A stretch of DNA of 64,000 nucleotides from Mycobacterium ostraviense (GCF_002705925.1 NZ_NKRE01000001.1:2415224-2479223), one strand, 5' to 3'. Shown: positions 10,243 to 19,488, counted from the stretch's first letter. Translations and numbers: made by a program. Notes: a model not told the origin generated them from the letters alone.

Positions 10243-11208
10243 ATGACTCCGGCTCAACTTCGGGCCTATTCGGCGGTGGTGCGGCTGGGCTCGGTGCGAG
10301 CGGCCGCCGCAGAGCTCGGCCTCTCCGATGCCGGTGTCTCCATGCACATCGCGGCGTTGCGCAAGGAGCTCGACGACCAGCTGTTCACCAGGACCGGTGC
10401 CGGGTTGGCGTTCACCCCCGGCGGGCTGCGGCTGGCCAGCCGGGCCGTGGAGATCCTGGGCCTCCAGCAACAGACGGCGATCGAGGTCACCGAGGCCGCC
10501 CACGGCCGCCGGCTACTGCGCATCGCCGCGTCCAGCACCTTCGCCGAGCACGCGGCACCGGGCCTGATCGAGCTGTTCTCGTCTCGAGCCGACGACCTGT
10601 CCGTCGAGTTGAGCGTGCATCCGACGAGCCGGTTCCGCGACCTGATTCTGTCTCGGGCGGTTGACATCGCCATCGGCCCGGCCAGTGAAAGCCGCCACGG
10701 TGCCGACGGCTCGCTCTTTGTGCGGCCCTTTCTGAAGTATCAGATCATCACCGTCGTGGCACCCAACAGCCCACTGGCCGTTGGCATTCCGACTCCCGCG
10801 TTGTTGCGTCAGCAGCAGTGGATGCTCGGCCCCTCGGCGGGCAGCGTGGACGGTGAGATCGCAATCATGTTGCGGGACTTGGCGATTCCAGAATCGCACC
10901 AGCGAATTTTTCAGAGCGATGCCGCTGCCCTCGAGGAGATCCGGCGAGTCGGTGGTGTCACACTGACCATCGGCTTCGCGGTCGCCAAGGACCTGGCCGC
11001 CGGACGGTTGGTGCACGTGACCGGTCCGGGACTGGATAGGTTCGGCGAGTGGTGTGCCTCGACGTTGGCGCCCTCGGCCCGTCAGCCCGCGGTGTCCGAA
11101 CTGGTCCGGTTCATCACCACCCCGCGGTGCACCCAGGCGATGATCCGCGGCAGCGGGGTCGGTGTGGCGCGGTTCCGCCCGAAGGTCCACGTCACCTTGT
11201 GGAGTTAG
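10243..11208 (+). CDS. LysR-family transcriptional regulator, divergent from the cox operon
   Basis: 321 aa. The winged-helix N-terminus is clear (LRAYSAVVRLGSVRAAAAEL, then LSDAGVSMHIAALRKEL), followed by a periplasmic-binding-protein-like effector domain (LFTRTGAGLAFTPGG, then LRIAASSTFAEH onward). The gene starts 34 bp from the start of the first cox-operon gene on the other strand, the classic LysR divergent layout, so it probably controls the CO dehydrogenase operon and itself from the 10210-10242 gap. It corresponds to H37Rv Rv0377. Effector unknown. A T-N11-A type site is not obvious by eye in the short gap. Confidence 0.88.
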   Translation: MTPAQLRAYSAVVRLGSVRAAAAELGLSDAGVSMHIAALRKELDDQLFTRTGAGLAFTPGGLRLASRAVEILGLQQQTAIEVTEAAHGRRLLRIAASSTFAEHAAPGLIELFSSRADDLSVELSVHPTSRFRDLILSRAVDIAIGPASESRHGADGSLFVRPFLKYQIITVVAPNSPLAVGIPTPALLRQQQWMLGPSAGSVDGEIAIMLRDLAIPESHQRIFQSDAAALEEIRRVGGVTLTIGFAVAKDLAAGRLVHVTGPGLDRFGEWCASTLAPSARQPAVSELVRFITTPRCTQAMIRGSGVGVARFRPKVHVTLWS

Positions 11209-11225
11209 CTATACGCTTTACCCCC

Positions 11226-11444
11226 ATGAGCGTGTACAAGGTGATCGACATCATCGGGACCAGCCCGACCTCCTGGGAGCAGGCCGCGGCGGAGGCGGTG
11301 CAGCGGGCACGCGAAAGCGTGGACGACATCCGGGTGGCCCGAGTCATCGAGCAGGACATGTCGGTGGACTCGAGCGGCAAGATCACCTTCCGGATCAAGC
11401 TCGAGATCTCGTTCAAGATGAGGCCGGCCAAACCGCGCGATTAG
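11226..11444 (+). CDS. Dodecin-family flavin-binding protein (annotated SecE2 in some genomes)
   Basis: 72 aa, from ATG 11226 (MSVYKVIDIIGTSPTSWEQA). Length and the pattern VYKVIDIIGTS…SWEQAAAEAVQRA…VARVIEQD…FRIKLEISFKM match dodecins, small proteins that assemble into hollow dodecamers storing or buffering flavins. The H37Rv neighbour in the same place (Rv0379) carries the old name secE2 but shows no SecE transmembrane helix, and neither does this protein. It starts 17 bp after the LysR stop. It is followed by a repeat-rich convergent intergenic region. Confidence 0.85.
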   Translation: MSVYKVIDIIGTSPTSWEQAAAEAVQRARESVDDIRVARVIEQDMSVDSSGKITFRIKLEISFKMRPAKPRD

Positions 11445-11499
11445 CCTCAATCCGAGCCGTTGCGGTTGCCGGGCGGTTGCGCCGTCGGGCCGTCGCGCG

Positions 11500-11665
11500 T
11501 CTGGCTTCGAGTGTGCGCGTATGGCTTCGAGTGTGCGTCCACGGCTTTGACCGTGTATCCAGGGCTGAGAATTCGCCGCGAGCACGCCCCAGCCGCACAC
11601 TCGGTGCCGCAGACGCACACTCGGCGCCACCAAAGCACACTCGGCGCCCCAGCCGCACACTCGAT
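11500..11665. repeat. Palindromic array of 20-bp units (GTGTGCG / CGCACAC type)
   Basis: Between the convergent dodecin and RNA-methyltransferase genes. The left arm has 20-bp-spaced GCTTCGAGTGTGCG units near 11505, 11525 and a degenerate one near 11545. The right arm has reverse-complement units (CGCACACTCGGCGCC type) at about 11592, 11612, 11632 and 11652, also 20 bp apart. Together they can form a long imperfect hairpin. The same design occurs at 38111-38275. It may serve as a bidirectional terminator here, but the second copy lies in a divergent promoter region, so that cannot be its general role. Confidence 0.8.
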
Positions 11666-12310
11666 TCACCAAGCCCGCGACAAGTCGGCATGCTGCCTGA
11701 TCCACGCATGCATCGCGATCCCGGCGGCCACGCCGGCGTTGATGCTGCGGGTTGAGCCGAACTGGGCGATCGACACCGTGATCGACGCCCCAACGCGGGC
11801 GTCGTCGGTGATGCCGGGTCCTTCCTGACCGAACACCAGCAGGCACTCGCGCGGCAGCGTCGTCTCCTCCAGCCGAGCCGCCCCGGGCACGTTGTCGACG
11901 GCGACCACCGTCAAACCGGCGCCCACGGCGAAGTCGAGCAACTCGGCGGTGCTGTCGTGGTGGCGCAACCGCTGATAGCGGTCGGTCACCATGGCGCCAC
12001 GGCGGTTCCAGCGGCGGCGGCCGACGATGTGCACGGTGTCCACCGCGAACGCGTTCGCGGTGCGCACCACCGAACCGATGTTGGCGTCGTGACCGAAGTT
12101 CTCGATCGCGATGTGCAGCGGGTGACGGCGCCGATCAATGTCGGCGACGATAGCCTCCCTGGTCCAATACCGGTAGGCGTCGACGACATTGCGAGTATCG
12201 CCGTGGCGCAACAACTCTGGGTCATATCGCGCGTCGTCTGGAACCAGGCCCGTCCAGGGACCGACACCGCTGGCCGGCGTGCCCCATTCGGTGGGTCCCG
12301 CGTCGTTCAT
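11666..12310 (-). CDS. SpoU/TrmH-family RNA 2'-O-methyltransferase
   Basis: 214 aa from ATG 12310, whose ATGA overlaps the stop of the upstream lipoprotein gene; a GTG at 12322 is an alternative start. SPOUT/TrmH signatures are present: IAIENFGHDANIGSVVRTAN (motif 1, with the N and R used in catalysis), LLVFGQEGPGI (motif 2) and SIAQFGSTRSINAGVAAGIAMHAW (motif 3 with the SLN-like SIN). It is predicted to methylate a ribose in tRNA or rRNA using SAM through the trefoil knot. It corresponds to H37Rv Rv0380c. The target nucleotide cannot be deduced. Confidence 0.87.
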   Translation of the reverse strand: MNDAGPTEWGTPASGVGPWTGLVPDDARYDPELLRHGDTRNVVDAYRYWTREAIVADIDRRRHPLHIAIENFGHDANIGSVVRTANAFAVDTVHIVGRRRWNRRGAMVTDRYQRLRHHDSTAELLDFAVGAGLTVVAVDNVPGAARLEETTLPRECLLVFGQEGPGITDDARVGASITVSIAQFGSTRSINAGVAAGIAMHAWIRQHADLSRAW

Positions 12311-13200
12311 CGCGACGTCCACACCGCGGCGTGAGTACCCACGATCGCCACCGTCGCATACAGCAGCGCCTGGTTGATTTCACCCTGGGTGCACAGCGAC
12401 GCGTCGACGTGTACGGCGTCGCGGGACGCATCCGGCAGGACCAGCACCGATGCGCCGTAGGTCGCGCAGGCCGGGCTCAATCCGCGGCCGGGCAACGTCG
12501 GCGCGGCAAGCAGCATCATCGGCCCGCCGCGGGCGGCGGAGTCGTCGCGATAGCGGGTCGCCAGCGCATCGGCCGCCAGCCCCAGCAACATGTAGCCGTT
12601 GCCGGTGAATGCCGCCGGGTCCCCGAGCTGGGTCTTGGTCACGGGCGTACCGTCGGCGCGCCAGGCCGACAAACTGGTGGTCTTGACCACCAGACCGGTG
12701 TCGTTCTGATTGGTCGGCAACATCCCCACCGGAAATGCGGCCGGATAAGCCGCCGCGGTATTGGGGATCCGATCATGAGGCGAATAGGCATACACACCGC
12801 GCACCGCGCTGCGGTCGGTCAGCGGGCCCAGACAGACCGTGCCGGTGAGCCGGTCCGGCGGCGCCGACAGCGGCTTGGCGATATCGCGCACCTTGGTCAT
12901 CGCGTCGTCGCAACTGCCGATACCAGTCGACTCCAGCGGATGGGCCACGGCACCGTAGAGGCCGTAGCGAACGTCCTCCGGTTTGGCGTGCGGCGCATGG
13001 CGGTCGCTCGGCGCGGCATCGACGTCGACCAGCACGTAGTCAGCGGACCAGCGCAGATTCGACACCGCCATGTTCCACCCCAGCACCGGCAGCGACTCGC
13101 CCAGCCGGGCGCTCTGGGCGCCATAGATGCGATCGGGTCTCGAATCGGAGCAAGCCGCCAGACACGCCAACGCCATGATCAGCGCAACCAGAACACGCAC
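12307..13200 (-). CDS. Predicted lipoprotein, function unknown
   Basis: 297 aa from a GTG at 13200, chosen because it gives a clean lipoprotein signal (VRVLVALIMALACLAAC, lipobox LAAC) and starts 10 bp after the pyrE stop; the longer frame to 13338 overlaps pyrE. After the signal the protein is soluble and has no domain I recognise. Features are a YVLVDVDAAPSDRHA strand region, VCLGPLTDRSAVRGVY and a C-terminal DAVHVDASLCTQGEINQALLY. It corresponds by position to H37Rv Rv0381c, a conserved hypothetical protein. It is coupled to the RNA methyltransferase downstream (ATGA). Confidence 0.75.
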   Translation of the reverse strand: MRVLVALIMALACLAACSDSRPDRIYGAQSARLGESLPVLGWNMAVSNLRWSADYVLVDVDAAPSDRHAPHAKPEDVRYGLYGAVAHPLESTGIGSCDDAMTKVRDIAKPLSAPPDRLTGTVCLGPLTDRSAVRGVYAYSPHDRIPNTAAAYPAAFPVGMLPTNQNDTGLVVKTTSLSAWRADGTPVTKTQLGDPAAFTGNGYMLLGLAADALATRYRDDSAARGGPMMLLAAPTLPGRGLSPACATYGASVLVLPDASRDAVHVDASLCTQGEINQALLYATVAIVGTHAAVWTSR

Positions 13201-13210
13201 CGCCGCCGGC

Positions 13211-13765
13211 CTAGCCCAGCCCCAGATCGGCAAGCCCCAGCACGCTGCGGTACGGCAGACCCGCGGCCTCGATAGCCTCGGCGGCACCGGTGGCGCGGTC
13301 CACGACAGTGGCCACGCCGACCACCTCGCCTCCGGCATCTTGGACGGCGTGCACCGCGGTCAGCGCGGAGTTGCCCGTGGTACTGGTGTCCTCGACCACC
13401 AGGACCCGCTGGCCGGACACCTCGGAACCCTCGATAAGTCGTTGCAGGCCATGGGTTTTCGCTGACTTGCGGACGACGAACGCGTCGATCGGGCGGCCGG
13501 GCGCGTGCATGATGGCGGTCGCCACCGGGTCGGCGCCGAGCGTCAGGCCGCCGACGAGCGCGTAGTCCCAGTCGGCGGTGAGTTCGCGCATCAGCCTGCC
13601 GATCAATGCCGACGCGCGGTGATGCAGGGTGGCGCGGCGCAGGTCGACGTAGTAGTCGGCCTGTTTGCCCGACGACAGCGTGACGCGCCCGTGCACCACC
13701 GACAACCGGCGCACCAGCTCGGCGAGCTCGCCGCGGTCAGCTTCGGCCACTGCCGCCACCGACAC
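13211..13765 (-). CDS. pyrE: Orotate phosphoribosyltransferase
   Basis: 184 aa from GTG 13765. It catalyses orotate + PRPP to OMP in pyrimidine synthesis. The PRPP-binding motif is VLVVEDTSTTGNSAL. FVVRKSAKTHGLQRLIEG gives the flexible-loop lysines and YYVDLRRATLH the N-terminal block. The length fits the short actinobacterial PyrE. The start overlaps the end of the upstream SDR gene (stop at 13737) by 29 bp, and the lipoprotein gene follows closely. It corresponds to H37Rv Rv0382c. A slightly internal start is possible, as the N-terminal VSVAAVAEA is variable. Confidence 0.92.
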   Translation of the reverse strand: MSVAAVAEADRGELAELVRRLSVVHGRVTLSSGKQADYYVDLRRATLHHRASALIGRLMRELTADWDYALVGGLTLGADPVATAIMHAPGRPIDAFVVRKSAKTHGLQRLIEGSEVSGQRVLVVEDTSTTGNSALTAVHAVQDAGGEVVGVATVVDRATGAAEAIEAAGLPYRSVLGLADLGLG

Positions 13766-14510
13766 GTTTGACTGCCGCCCTGACCAGGCCCCGCGGCATC
13801 AGCCGCCCGGCCGTCACAATCGCCTTGTAGTGCAGGCCCGGGACACTGATCACCTTGCCGCGGATGACATCGGCCAGACTCTGGCTGACCACGTCGTCGA
13901 CCTCGAGCCACATGAACGACGGGAGCTTGGCCATGTCAATGCCGGCCCGGGCATGGAATTCGGTGTGCACGTAACCCGGGCATACGGCGTGCACACTGAC
14001 ACCGGTGCCCTGCAACCCGTTGGCCAAGCCCTCGCTGAACGAGATCACCCAGGCTTTGGACGCGGAGTAGGTGGACCCGCGGCCGGAGAGCAGACCGGCG
14101 ACGCTGGCGATGTTGATGACGGTGCCCGCGCCGGCTTCGAGCATGGCCGGCAACGCGGCCCGGGTCAGTTGCATCACCGCCGTCACGTTGACGTCGAGCT
14201 GCGCCTGCAGCAGGGCGGGATCGGTCGTCCAGAATTCCCCGGAGGTGCCCAGACCGGCATTGTTGACCAACACCCGCACGCCCCGGGAGAGCCGTTCGGC
14301 AACCTTGGCCCGGTCGGCCGCGTCGGCCAGGTCGGCGGGCAGGATCTCGACGCCGCCGGCCTGCGCTTCCAACTCGCCGGCCAATTGCCGCAACCGGTCG
14401 ACATCACGGGCGACGAGAACCAGGTCGTAGCCGTCACGCGCGTAGCGTCGCGCGTAGCCGGAGCCAATCCCGGAAGTCGGACCTGTGATCAGCGCGACGG
14501 GCCGTGGCAT
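13737..14510 (-). CDS. Short-chain dehydrogenase/reductase
   Basis: 257 aa classical SDR. Cofactor-binding motif is ITGPTSGIGSGYA, then LVNNAG, catalytic Ser in INIASVAG and YSASK for Tyr and Lys. The pattern near the N-terminus (LVARDVDRL) suggests NADP(H). The C-terminal part carries FMWLEVDDVVSQSLADVIRGK, typical of DltE/YqjQ-like SDRs that act on acyl or hydroxy substrates, but the substrate cannot be told. As I recall H37Rv, no SDR lies between pyrE and Rv0383c, so this gene looks like an addition or was lost there. It overlaps pyrE. Confidence 0.85.
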   Translation of the reverse strand: MPRPVALITGPTSGIGSGYARRYARDGYDLVLVARDVDRLRQLAGELEAQAGGVEILPADLADAADRAKVAERLSRGVRVLVNNAGLGTSGEFWTTDPALLQAQLDVNVTAVMQLTRAALPAMLEAGAGTVINIASVAGLLSGRGSTYSASKAWVISFSEGLANGLQGTGVSVHAVCPGYVHTEFHARAGIDMAKLPSFMWLEVDDVVSQSLADVIRGKVISVPGLHYKAIVTAGRLMPRGLVRAAVKRVGGGSGRS

Positions 14511-14555
14511 GAGCGACAGTGTACTGACCGGCCGCCGGCCCCCAGGGCCCCGCTA

Positions 14556-15413
14556 TCAGTGCTGGAAGTTGCTGGCTTGCCGGCCGTTACGACCAGCCGG
14601 CGGCGGACGCCGAACGCCTTCGGGACGACCTTCGTCACGACGCAGCGGCTCGGCCACCCGACGAGCCGGATCGGGTATCAGGCCGGCGGCCGGGTCCACC
14701 TGAGCGCGCCGGGGCGGCAGTTCGGCCTGACGCGCGGATGCCAGCGGACGCCCTGGTGCCGCGTTGCGCGCCGGTTCTGTGCTCTCTTGGGAGGTCTCGT
14801 CCTGCGGCAGCGGCGGCAACACCCGCAACAGGTCATTGAATTGGCGCACGGTACGCAGTCCCTCGTCCCACTGGGCGCGGGTGCTGGAGATCGGCAGGCT
14901 GACCAACGTCCAGTTCTGCTCGTTCCACATGATCTCGGCGCAGTCGGGCGCGGTGTGCGCGAAGGTGACCATGCGCCGGTCGCAGGCCCGCCGGGCCGCG
15001 TCGAGATTGGTGGAGTAGACCATCCGCGGCCCGATCGCGCCGAGCAACCAGATGTCGCTTTCCCGTGGTTCCTTGAGTCCCTTGAGCCGCAGGTCTACCA
15101 CGACGTTGGTGCCCACCTTGCGGTGCAGGGCGATCACCGTGGCGACTTCCTCGAGATCGAAAATGTAGACGGCCTCGCCCCGGATCTGACCCAGCACGAC
15201 GTTCTTGGCCGGGACATCACCGACCGTCGACATCACACCGCGCTTCCAGCGATGCAGGATTTCGGTCGACTCGCGCTCGTAGTCGAAGCCGTGCGACCGC
15301 GCCCACGACCTACGACGTCGGCTGCGCCCGCGTCGTCGATCGATGTCGACGTACAGCAACACCACCGCACCGACGAAACACAGCGCGGACAGCGTGAACC
15401 AAAGCGGGACCAC
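14556..15413 (-). CDS. Membrane-anchored conserved hypothetical protein (Rv0383c-like)
   Basis: 285 aa from GTG 15413. One N-terminal transmembrane segment (LWFTLSALCFVGAVVLLYVD) is followed by a basic stretch (RRRGRSRRRRS), a globular cytosolic domain to about residue 200 (blocks EAVYIFDLEEVATVIAL and DIWLLGAIGPRMVYSTNLD), and a disordered Arg/Pro/Gln-rich tail. No catalytic motif is recognised. It corresponds by context to H37Rv Rv0383c. It is 45 bp upstream of the SDR gene on the same strand and may be the operon's first gene. Confidence 0.75.
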   Translation of the reverse strand: MVPLWFTLSALCFVGAVVLLYVDIDRRRGRSRRRRSWARSHGFDYERESTEILHRWKRGVMSTVGDVPAKNVVLGQIRGEAVYIFDLEEVATVIALHRKVGTNVVVDLRLKGLKEPRESDIWLLGAIGPRMVYSTNLDAARRACDRRMVTFAHTAPDCAEIMWNEQNWTLVSLPISSTRAQWDEGLRTVRQFNDLLRVLPPLPQDETSQESTEPARNAAPGRPLASARQAELPPRRAQVDPAAGLIPDPARRVAEPLRRDEGRPEGVRRPPPAGRNGRQASNFQH

Positions 15414-15592
15414 GGGAGACAGCCTATCTGCTGATGGGCCCGAATAAAGAATCCGAGCAGGTCACAACCGAATCACAGGACTCAAAACCCAGGCGCGTCG
15501 GATGCCCGGTCTCGAGTGGCGGCCAAACGGCGGCTACCCGTATTTCCCCGTGGCCCGCGGCCCGCTGGTGGCCCGGGTGGATCATTGCCGAC

Positions 15593-15632
15593 ATCGAATC
15601 CGCACTATCGAATCGCACTATCGAGATAGGAG
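15593..15632 (+). promoter_or_regulatory. Direct repeat and ribosome-binding site before the DsrE gene
   Basis: ATCGAATCCGCACT (15593-15606) is repeated as ATCGAATCGCACT (15607-15619), then a partial third ATCGA, directly before an ATAGGAG ribosome-binding site at 15626-15632 for the GTG at 15639. The repeat could be an operator or just slippage. The rest of the 15414-15592 gap shows nothing I recognise. Confidence 0.5.
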
Positions 15633-15638
15633 TCATCT

Positions 15639-16079
15639 GTGTCCCTGCCAGACGAGACGCTGCATATCGACGTTCCGGTCGAACTCGACGAGGTGAAGGT
15701 CGTGTTCAGCGTGGCATCGCTCACCTTCGAAGGGGACATGCCCGCCGTCCTGTTCCACCTGGGAATCGTGGTGGCCGACGCCGCCGCGTGGCAGGCCAGC
15801 TCGCACGTCGTCGCCGTGTTCCACACCAATGCCGGACACGTGACACTCGACGACCAGGCCTACAACGCCAACCGGCACGTCAGCACCGGCAATCCGTACA
15901 AGGCGGTGCTGGCCGACCTGATAGCCAAGGGAGTGCACATCGAGTTGTGCGGGGCCACCGCCAGGGCCAACGGCTGGCGCAACGCCGACCTGATCCCCGG
16001 AACCAGGATCAACAGAAACGCCATGGCCCGACTGACCCAGCTGGTGCAGCAGGGGTACGTGAAGATCTCGGAGGCTTAG
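15639..16079 (+). CDS. DsrE-family protein
   Basis: 146 aa from GTG 15639, supported by an ATAGGAG site 6 bp upstream. The fold pattern matches small DsrE/YchN-like proteins: KVVFSVASLTFEGDMPAVLFHL strand-helix start (split here by DMPAVLF), HVVAVFHTNAGHVTLDD, HIELCGATARANGW with the single conserved Cys, and IPGTRINRNAMARLTQLVQQGY at the end. Family members handle persulfide sulfur or are oligomeric sensors; in this gene the role is unknown. It is followed directly by an 11-bp tandem repeat and an enoyl-CoA hydratase frame, suggesting one transcript. Confidence 0.75.
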   Translation: MSLPDETLHIDVPVELDEVKVVFSVASLTFEGDMPAVLFHLGIVVADAAAWQASSHVVAVFHTNAGHVTLDDQAYNANRHVSTGNPYKAVLADLIAKGVHIELCGATARANGWRNADLIPGTRINRNAMARLTQLVQQGYVKISEA

Positions 16080-16112
16080 GTCGTATTAGGGTCGTATTAG
16101 GGTCGTATCAGG
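16080..16112. repeat. Three 11-bp tandem repeats at a gene junction
   Basis: GTCGTATTAGG at 16080-16090 and 16091-16101, then GTCGTATCAGG at 16102-16112. They start one base after the DsrE stop codon and occupy exactly the place where the start codon of the enoyl-CoA hydratase should be. Eleven is not a multiple of three, so copy-number change shifts frame. Confidence 0.9.
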
Positions 16113-16945
16113 ATTACCGCCTCATCCGCATCTCCATCGCGAACGGTGTCTGCCGGGCGACGATCGATCACCCGCCGATCAACTTGCTGGACATGCCGTT
16201 GTTGACCGAGATCGACCGGCTCCTGGCCGAAGTCGCCAGCGACGACGGTGTGCGGGTGCTGATCGTCGACTCGGCCGATCCGCAGTTCTTCGTCGCACAC
16301 GCCGACGTCGCGCTACTCGGCGACTTGGATGGCCGTCCCGAAAGTGCCGACACCGCGCTGCACGACGAGCTGTCGTTCTTCCACGCGATGACGCAGCGGA
16401 TCCGAACCCTGCCCCAGGCAACCATCGCCGTCCTCGAGGGAGTCTGCCGCGGCGGCGGCTGCGAGTTCGTGATGGCCTTCGACATGCGTTACGCCGCGCT
16501 CGGCACGACCGTGCTGGGCCATCCCGAGGTTTCGCTGGGAATCATTCCCGGCGGCGGCGGCACCCAGCGGCTCCCCCGACTGGTCGGTCGCGGCCGGGCC
16601 CTCGAAGTGATCCTGGGTTGCCAGGACGTCGACGCCGCGACGGCCGAGGCCTGGGGATACCTGAACCGGGCGCTGCCGGCCGACGAGCTGCGCGGGTTCG
16701 TCGACCAGCTCGCCGCCCGCATCGCGTCGTGCCCGCCGACGGCGATCGCGGCCGCCAAACGCGCGGTGGACGCCGCCCTGGACGAGCGGCTGGACGTCGT
16801 GACCGGCCTGCGCATCAAGGATCAGCTGCTTCGCGAAACGCTGGCCGAACCAGCAGCGCGCCGACGGCTCCAGGCGATCATCGACGCCGGTGCCCAGACC
16901 CGAGAATTCGAGCTGGGCGCCGCGCCGAAACCGTCGGCGCGCTAG
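16085..16945 (+). CDS. Enoyl-CoA hydratase/isomerase family protein (start codon unclear)
   Basis: About 280 aa of crotonase fold. It shows [18 protein letters not shown], the oxyanion-hole block [31 protein letters not shown], and [25 protein letters not shown] carrying the second catalytic region, with Glu at PEV. It probably acts on acyl-CoA in fatty-acid or related catabolism. Homology begins near 16112, yet no ATG, GTG or TTG lies in frame in the 11-bp repeats or just after. ATT at 16085 is given as a placeholder, and a GTG near 15947 would overlap the DsrE gene by over 130 bp. The start may be non-canonical or changed by repeat slippage. It shares a CTAG with clpB: both stop codons lie in 16942-16945. 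Confidence 0.75.
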   Translation: MRVVLGSYQDYRLIRISIANGVCRATIDHPPINLLDMPLLTEIDRLLAEVASDDGVRVLIVDSADPQFFVAHADVALLGDLDGRPESADTALHDELSFFHAMTQRIRTLPQATIAVLEGVCRGGGCEFVMAFDMRYAALGTTVLGHPEVSLGIIPGGGGTQRLPRLVGRGRALEVILGCQDVDAATAEAWGYLNRALPADELRGFVDQLAARIASCPPTAIAAAKRAVDAALDERLDVVTGLRIKDQLLRETLAEPAARRRLQAIIDAGAQTREFELGAAPKPSAR

Positions 16946-19488
16946 CCCAGGATCAGTGAATCGCCGTCGGCGCTGACATTGACGGGCACCACGTCGCCGT
17001 CGTGCACCTCGCCGGCCAGCAGCATCTTGGCCAGCTGGTCGCCGATGGCCTGCTGGACCAGCCGCCGCAACGGACGCGCGCCGTACACCGGGTCGAATCC
17101 GCGATGCGCCAGCCACTGCTTGGCTTGCAGCGACACCTCCAGCTGCAACCGCCGCTGGGCCAGCCGTTTCTGCAGCTGGGCCAACTGGATGTCGACGATC
17201 TGCACCAGTTCCTCGGGGTTGAGGCCCTCGAAGATCAGCACGTCGTCGAGCCGGTTGATGAACTCCGGCTTGAACGTCGCGCGCACCGCTGCCATCACTT
17301 GCTCGGGAGTGCCACCCGAACCCAGGTTGGACGTCAGGATCAGGATGGCGTTGCGGAAGTCGACGGTGCGACCATGGCCGTCGGTGAGCCGGCCTTCGTC
17401 GAGCACCTGCAACAGCACGTCGAACACGTCGGGGTGGGCCTTCTCGACCTCGTCGAACAGCACCACGGTGTACGGGCGCCGGCGCACCGATTCGGTCAGC
17501 TGACCACCTGCCTCGTAGCCGATGTACCCGGGCGGGGCACCAATCAGGCGGGCCACGGTGTGCTTCTCGCCGTACTCGCTCATGTCGATGCGGACCATCG
17601 CGCGCTCGTCGTCGAACAGGAAGTCGGCCAGCGCCTTAGCGAGCTCGGTCTTACCGACACCGGTCGGACCGAGGAACATGAACGCCCCGGTCGGCCGGTT
17701 GGGGTCGGACACGCCGGCCCGGCTGCGCCGCACCGCGTCAGAGACGGCCTGCACGGGCTTGCGCTGGCCGACGACCCGCTTGCCCAGCTCGTCTTCCATC
17801 CGCAGCAGCTTGGCGGTTTCGCCCTCCAACAGCCGTCCGGCCGGGATCCCTGTCCAGGCCGACACCACGTCGGCGATGTCGTCCGGGCCGACCTCTTCCT
17901 TGAGCATCACCTGCTCGCGGGCCTGCGCCTGCGGCAGCGCGGCGTCGAGTTGCTTCTCCACCTCGGGGATCCGGCCATAGCGCAGCTCGGCGGCCTTGGC
18001 CAGGTCGCCGTCGCGCTCGGCGCGCTCGGACTCGCCGCGCAGGGCTTCCAGCTGTTCCTTGAGCTCGCGGACGATCTCGATGGCGTTTTTCTCGTTCTGC
18101 CATCTTGTGGTGAGTTCGGCGAGCTTCTCTTTCTGGTCGGCCAGCTCGGCGCGCAGCTTTTCCAGCCGCTCCTTGGACGCTTCGTCCTCCTCCTTGGCCA
18201 GCGCCATCTCTTCGATCTCCAGTCGGCGCACCAGCCGCTCCACCTCGTCGATCTCGACGGGCCGCGAGTCGATCTCCATCCGCAGCCGGCTGGCCGACTC
18301 GTCGACCAGGTCGATGGCCTTGTCCGGCAGGAAGCGGGCGGTGATGTAGCGGTCGGACAGCGTGGCCGCGGCCACCAACGCCGAGTCGGTGATCCGCACG
18401 CCGTGGTGCACCTCGTAACGGTCCTTGAGCCCGCGCAGGATGCCGATGGTGTCCTCCACCGATGGCTCGCCGACGAACACCTGCTGGAAACGGCGCTCCA
18501 GCGCGGCGTCCTTCTCGATGTACTTGCGGTACTCGTCGAGCGTCGTCGCGCCGACCAGCCGCAGCTCGCCGCGGGCCAGCATCGGCTTGATCATGTTGCC
18601 GGCGTCCATCGCGCCCTCGCCGGTCGCGCCGGCGCCCACGATGGTGTGCAGCTCGTCGATGAACGTGATGATCTGCCCGGCGGAGTTCTTGATGTCGTCG
18701 AGGACAGCCTTGAGCCGTTCCTCGAACTCGCCGCGGTACTTGGACCCGGCGACCATCGAACCGAGGTCGAGCGCGATGATCGTCTTGTCGCGCAGGCTTT
18801 CCGGGACGTCGCCGGCCACGATCCGCTGGGCCAGGCCCTCGACGATCGCGGTCTTGCCGACCCCGGGCTCACCGATCAGCACCGGGTTGTTCTTGGTGCG
18901 ACGGCTCAAAACCTGCACGACGCGGCGAATCTCGTTGTCGCGCCCGATGACCGGGTCGAGCTTGCCTTCGCGGGCGCGTGCGGTCAGGTCGGTGGAGTAC
19001 TTCTCCAGCGCCTGATAGGTCGCCTCGGGTTCGGGGCTGGTGACGCGGGCGCTGCCGCGCACTTTGACGAAAGCCTCCCTGAGGGCTTGCGGGGAGGCGC
19101 CGTGGCCGGTGAGCAGCTTGGCAACGTCAGAGTCGCCGGTGGCCAGGCCGACCATCACGTGCTCGGTGGAGACGTACTCGTCGTCCAGCTCGGTGGCCAA
19201 ATGCTGGGCGGCGGTGATCGCCGCCAGCGACTCGCGCGACAGCTGCGGCTGCGCACTGGCGCCGGTAATCTGCGGCAACCGGTCAAGCAGGCGCTGCGCT
19301 TCGGTGCGGATCGCGGCGGGCTCGACACCGACGGCTTCGAGCAGCGGCGCGGCGATGCCGTCGGTCTGGGTCAACAGGGCCATCAGCAGGTGCGCGGGCC
19401 TAATCTCGGGATTGCCGGCAGCCGAAGCCGCTTGCAGGGCCGACGTCAGCGCCGCCTGCGTCTTGGTGGTCGGGTTGAAAGAGTCCAC
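16942..19488 (-). CDS. clpB: ClpB disaggregase chaperone
   Basis: 848 aa from GTG 19488 ([11 protein letters not shown] as in mycobacteria). It is an AAA+ hexamer that rescues aggregated proteins together with DnaK. Seen in order: N-domain; first ATPase module with Walker [10 protein letters not shown] and [12 protein letters not shown]; the long coiled-coil M-domain ([20 protein letters not shown] region); second ATPase module with [14 protein letters not shown] and [15 protein letters not shown]; and C-terminal [14 protein letters not shown]. It lies alone on its strand and a HAIR-type operator for HspR sits 64-84 bp upstream. It corresponds to H37Rv Rv0384c. Confidence 0.97.
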   Translation of the reverse strand: MDSFNPTTKTQAALTSALQAASAAGNPEIRPAHLLMALLTQTDGIAAPLLEAVGVEPAAIRTEAQRLLDRLPQITGASAQPQLSRESLAAITAAQHLATELDDEYVSTEHVMVGLATGDSDVAKLLTGHGASPQALREAFVKVRGSARVTSPEPEATYQALEKYSTDLTARAREGKLDPVIGRDNEIRRVVQVLSRRTKNNPVLIGEPGVGKTAIVEGLAQRIVAGDVPESLRDKTIIALDLGSMVAGSKYRGEFEERLKAVLDDIKNSAGQIITFIDELHTIVGAGATGEGAMDAGNMIKPMLARGELRLVGATTLDEYRKYIEKDAALERRFQQVFVGEPSVEDTIGILRGLKDRYEVHHGVRITDSALVAAATLSDRYITARFLPDKAIDLVDESASRLRMEIDSRPVEIDEVERLVRRLEIEEMALAKEEDEASKERLEKLRAELADQKEKLAELTTRWQNEKNAIEIVRELKEQLEALRGESERAERDGDLAKAAELRYGRIPEVEKQLDAALPQAQAREQVMLKEEVGPDDIADVVSAWTGIPAGRLLEGETAKLLRMEDELGKRVVGQRKPVQAVSDAVRRSRAGVSDPNRPTGAFMFLGPTGVGKTELAKALADFLFDDERAMVRIDMSEYGEKHTVARLIGAPPGYIGYEAGGQLTESVRRRPYTVVLFDEVEKAHPDVFDVLLQVLDEGRLTDGHGRTVDFRNAILILTSNLGSGGTPEQVMAAVRATFKPEFINRLDDVLIFEGLNPEELVQIVDIQLAQLQKRLAQRRLQLEVSLQAKQWLAHRGFDPVYGARPLRRLVQQAIGDQLAKMLLAGEVHDGDVVPVNVSADGDSLILG

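Noticed and set aside
11226..11444. SecE2 preprotein translocase subunit
   Set aside because: The 72-aa protein has no transmembrane helix; its pattern and length fit dodecin instead.
15434..16945. Single 503-codon frame joining the DsrE region to the enoyl-CoA hydratase
   Set aside because: Its first ~215 codons are the wrong frame of the DsrE gene, whose own frame shows family blocks and a good ribosome-binding site.
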